Shown: one piece after another, positions 5,439 to 7,220 of the stretch
How positions within the stretch are numbered: the first letter of the stretch is position 1
How the letters are laid out: each line of letters opens with the position of its first letter
Assembly: GCA_039186435.1 (NCBI GenBank)
Contig: JBCDAA010000438.1
Span: 1 to 7,220 of the forward strand
Reading direction: 5' to 3'
Source of the DNA: JALVDI01 sp039186435
GTDB taxonomy: Bacteria > Myxococcota_A > Polyangia > Polyangiales > Houyiibacteriaceae
DNA: 7,220 bases
The notes under the pieces: model-generated
Seen by the model: only the letters and a program-made list of their open reading frames with translations
The model's database searches: none
Told to the model about the DNA's origin: nothing
Program-made: the position numbers and the translations under genes

Positions 5439-6911
5439 TTGCAGCTACAGCTCCCTTTACCTGAGCTCGCGCAGCTGACCGGCGGCGCTCCTCCGACGCC
5501 TGGCCATCGCATCTACTGCAACCGGAGCCTTCGTCTCGATCAGATCGAGTGGGTCGGCTTCGACATGGATTACACGCTCGCCGTGTACCACCAGCAGGAG
5601 ATGGATCGGCAGAGCATCGAGGCGACGATCGACAAACTGATCGCCCGCGGCTACCCGGACGCCCTGCGCTACATGCCCTACCGAACGAACTTTCCGATTC
5701 GGGGGCTTCTGGTCGATCGCAAGCTCGGAAACGTGCTCAAGATGGACCGCTACAAATCCGTGAAGCGGGCGTATCACGGCATGCGCGAGCTGACGAAGGA
5801 GCAACGCAAGCAGGCGTACAACACCCATCGTCAGGATCCGGCAAGCGACCGCTACCACTGGGTGGACACGCTTTACGCGCTCCCCGAAGTGACCGTCTTC
5901 GCGGCAGCCGTCGAGCACCTCGAGCAGGTGGTCGGCGAGTGCGACTACGACTGCCTCTTTTCGGACGTTCGCGACTGCATCGATCAGTCCCATCAGGACG
6001 GGAGCATTCTCGACCACATCCTGGCGGACCTGCCGCGCTACGTCTGGCGGGATCCTCGGCTCGGGGAAACGCTCCATCAGCTTCGGTCCGCCGGAAAGAA
6101 ACTCTTCGTCCTGACGAACTCGCACGCGCCCTATACGGACACGATGATGCGCTATCTCCTCGACGACGCGCATCCGGAGTACCCGTCCTGGCGGAGCTAC
6201 TTCGACGTGGTGGTCACCGCAGCGCGCAAACCGATCTTCTTTACGAAGAGCGAGCCCTTTCGCGAGATTCGAGACGACGGAAGCGAGCGCACGGTGGCCA
6301 AACTCGAACGCGGGCGCACCTACGCGGGAGGGCACCTCGAAATACTGCAGCGGATGCTCGGAACGACGCCTGACCGCGTGCTCTACGTCGGGGACCATAT
6401 CTATGGCGATGTGCTTCGGGCGAAGAAGCAAACCGCGTGGCGCACGATGATGATCGTGCAGGAGATGGATGAGGAGCTCGCGGCGCATCAGTCCCTCGAG
6501 CATTCGTTAGGACGCCTCGATGGGCTTGAGGAGCTGCGTTTTCGGCTGACCGATGAGCTTCGGGATATGCAGCGTGCGCTCAAGGGGCTTCAGCGTGCAA
6601 AGGACGCCGGCGAGACGCTCACGCCTGCGGAAGACGCGGAACGGGTGCGTCGGCGGCGAGCGGTGGATCGTCTGAAGGCGCGGATTCGCGCGTGTGACCG
6701 GGAATACGACCACCTCGAGCTAGGGGTGGGGCATCGCTTTCACCCCTTTTGGGGTTCGCTCTTTAAGGCGGGTCCGGAAACGTCGAGCTTTGGGCACCAG
6801 GTGGAGGTGTACGCGGGGCTCTATACGTCACGGGTGTCGAACCTGCTGCACTACTCGCCGCTGCACTACTTTCAGAGTCCGCGGGATCGGATGCCGCACG
6901 AGCTTCGGTAA
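5439..6911 (+). CDS. HAD-superfamily 5'-nucleotidase, IMP/GMP-specific (cN-II-like) family
   Basis: 490 residues from TTG 5439. All HAD motifs are readable: motif I GFDMDYTL with D42 nucleophile and D44, motif II VLTNS (T226-S228), motif III Lys in ARKPIFF (K264), motif IV GDHIYGD (D319, D324). The DMDYTL and GDHIYGD forms, and the C-terminal HPFWGSLF, GLYTSRVSNLL and PHE motifs, are diagnostic of the 5_nucleotid family that includes eukaryotic cytosolic purine 5'-nucleotidase. That family removes the phosphate from IMP/GMP-type monophosphates in the cytoplasm, using Mg2+. A charged coiled-coil insert lies at about 364-425. Length is normal for the family. No ATG or GTG lies in frame before motif I, so a TTG at 5439 (or a CTG nearby) must start it; no clear RBS is seen. 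In-frame sequence farther upstream is antisense to the lipoprotein gene and is not protein-like. Exact substrate is inferred from family. Confidence 0.92.
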   Translation: MQLQLPLPELAQLTGGAPPTPGHRIYCNRSLRLDQIEWVGFDMDYTLAVYHQQEMDRQSIEATIDKLIARGYPDALRYMPYRTNFPIRGLLVDRKLGNVLKMDRYKSVKRAYHGMRELTKEQRKQAYNTHRQDPASDRYHWVDTLYALPEVTVFAAAVEHLEQVVGECDYDCLFSDVRDCIDQSHQDGSILDHILADLPRYVWRDPRLGETLHQLRSAGKKLFVLTNSHAPYTDTMMRYLLDDAHPEYPSWRSYFDVVVTAARKPIFFTKSEPFREIRDDGSERTVAKLERGRTYAGGHLEILQRMLGTTPDRVLYVGDHIYGDVLRAKKQTAWRTMMIVQEMDEELAAHQSLEHSLGRLDGLEELRFRLTDELRDMQRALKGLQRAKDAGETLTPAEDAERVRRRRAVDRLKARIRACDREYDHLELGVGHRFHPFWGSLFKAGPETSSFGHQVEVYAGLYTSRVSNLLHYSPLHYFQSPRDRMPHELR

Positions 6912-6918
6912 ATTCTTC

Positions 6919-6992
6919 GGGGTCGATTCGATTCGGGGTCGATTCGATTCGGGGTCGATTCGATTCAGGGTCGATTCGATTCGATTCGATTC
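6919..6992. repeat. Tandem array of 16-bp unit GGGGTCGATTCGATTC
   Basis: Three identical copies (6919-6934, 6935-6950, 6951-6966) and a fourth with A for the first G (6967-6982), followed by two extra GATTC 5-mers (6983-6992). The unit is itself built of GATTC doublets, so the array contains ten GATTC sites in 74 bases. It starts 8 bases after the nucleotidase stop. Such arrays vary in copy number by slippage. Confidence 0.95.
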
Positions 6993-7012
6993 GGGATCTT
7001 GAGCGGCCGGTC

Positions 7013-7133
7013 GGGAGCGGGGCGAGGGGTTCCCTCCTACTGGAGCCTCCGCTTCGCTTCGGCTGCGCGACGCGCACGAGCTTTGCTCGTCGCGACGCTG
7101 GCCAGACAGTCGGTCACCCCTCGCCCCGCTCCC
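7013..7133. repeat. 121-bp element with perfect 18-bp inverted ends and inner hairpin
   Basis: The ends GGGAGCGGGGCGAGGGGT (7013-7030) and its exact reverse complement (7116-7133) frame 85 bases. Inside, 7067-7081 and 7085-7098 form a second long stem around a TTT loop, with one mismatch and one bulged base and a perfect ACGAGC/GCTCGT top (7076-7090), extendable by GGC/GCC at 7061-7063 and 7101-7103. The element could be a mobile intergenic repeat, a structured RNA or a large terminator. No target-site duplication or T-run is visible at the ends. Confidence 0.85.
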
Positions 7134-7220
7134 TCCCTTCAGGTCTTGTGTTCCGTTTCCGATTCTTGGCTTGGATCACCGAAACGGGGGTTGGTCACTG
7201 GCCGGGCGATGCACCGTCAC

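Larger units (their letters stand above)
6912..7220. other. 309-bp non-coding region with repeats
   Basis: No credible gene is seen on either strand; open readings here are repeat translations or low-complexity arginine/serine runs. The region holds a tandem 16-mer array (6919-6998), a nested inverted-repeat element (7013-7133), and a 7-bp inverted repeat CCGTTTC/GAAACGG (7153-7159 and 7181-7187). No standard T-tract terminator for the 5'-nucleotidase gene is visible directly after its stop. Confidence 0.75.

Noticed and set aside
6919..6992. Tandem repeats as a CRISPR array
   Set aside because: Units are 16 bp, head to tail with no unique spacers, and no cas gene is present.
6763..7077. 104-residue minus-strand open reading frame with IDPESNR-type repeats
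   Set aside because: Its repeats are just translation of the 16-mer array, and it overlaps the nucleotidase 3' end antisense.
7013..7133. Inverted repeat as an integron attC site
   Set aside because: No RYYYAAC/GTTRRRY core sites or integrase, and the perfect arms are unlike the mismatched attC stems.

Overview
The window is a GC-rich (roughly two-thirds G+C by eye) chromosomal segment. It most resembles a myxobacterium-type genome (Myxococcota, Polyangia-like; inferred from style, not proven). The pointers are a cysteine-rich lipoprotein with Asp-Thr-Gly and Asp-Ala-Gly linkers, a stand-alone PilZ protein, several lipobox proteins and a eukaryote-like 5'-nucleotidase. No transposase, phage gene or CRISPR array is visible.

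Layout. Bases 1-1130 (+ strand) hold the C-terminal part of a radical SAM protein, overlapping by 8 bases a small protein with nucleotidyltransferase-fold signatures. Bases 1177-2467 (- strand) hold a compact three-gene operon joined by two ATGA overlaps: a 98-residue putative lipoprotein, a 220-residue secreted protein that looks like a single TolC-type half-repeat, and a PilZ-domain protein. Bases 2680-4095 (- strand) encode a putative lipoprotein with an IPT/TIG-like region, a PDZ domain and about eight membrane segments. Bases 4162-4306 carry a strong terminator, tRNA-Ala(GGC) with G3:U70 and an encoded CCA, and a terminator-like hairpin immediately 5' of the tRNA. Bases 4349-5329 (- strand) encode the cysteine-rich lipoprotein, with a good RBS and a readable promoter. 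Diverging from it, bases 5439-6911 (+ strand) encode a HAD-family 5'-nucleotidase of the IMP/GMP-specific (cN-II-like) type with all motifs present. Bases 6912-7220 have no gene but carry a four-copy 16-bp tandem repeat and a 121-bp nested inverted-repeat element.

Functional reading. The radical SAM/NTase pair and the lipoprotein/TolC-like/PilZ operon look like two functional units whose exact tasks cannot be read from sequence. The 5'-nucleotidase is the only enzyme whose family reaction can be named with confidence. The most unusual items are the overlapping radical SAM-NTase pair, the PilZ operon, the PDZ-polytopic fusion, the mutually exclusive hairpins at the tRNA 5' end and the nested inverted repeat at the right edge.
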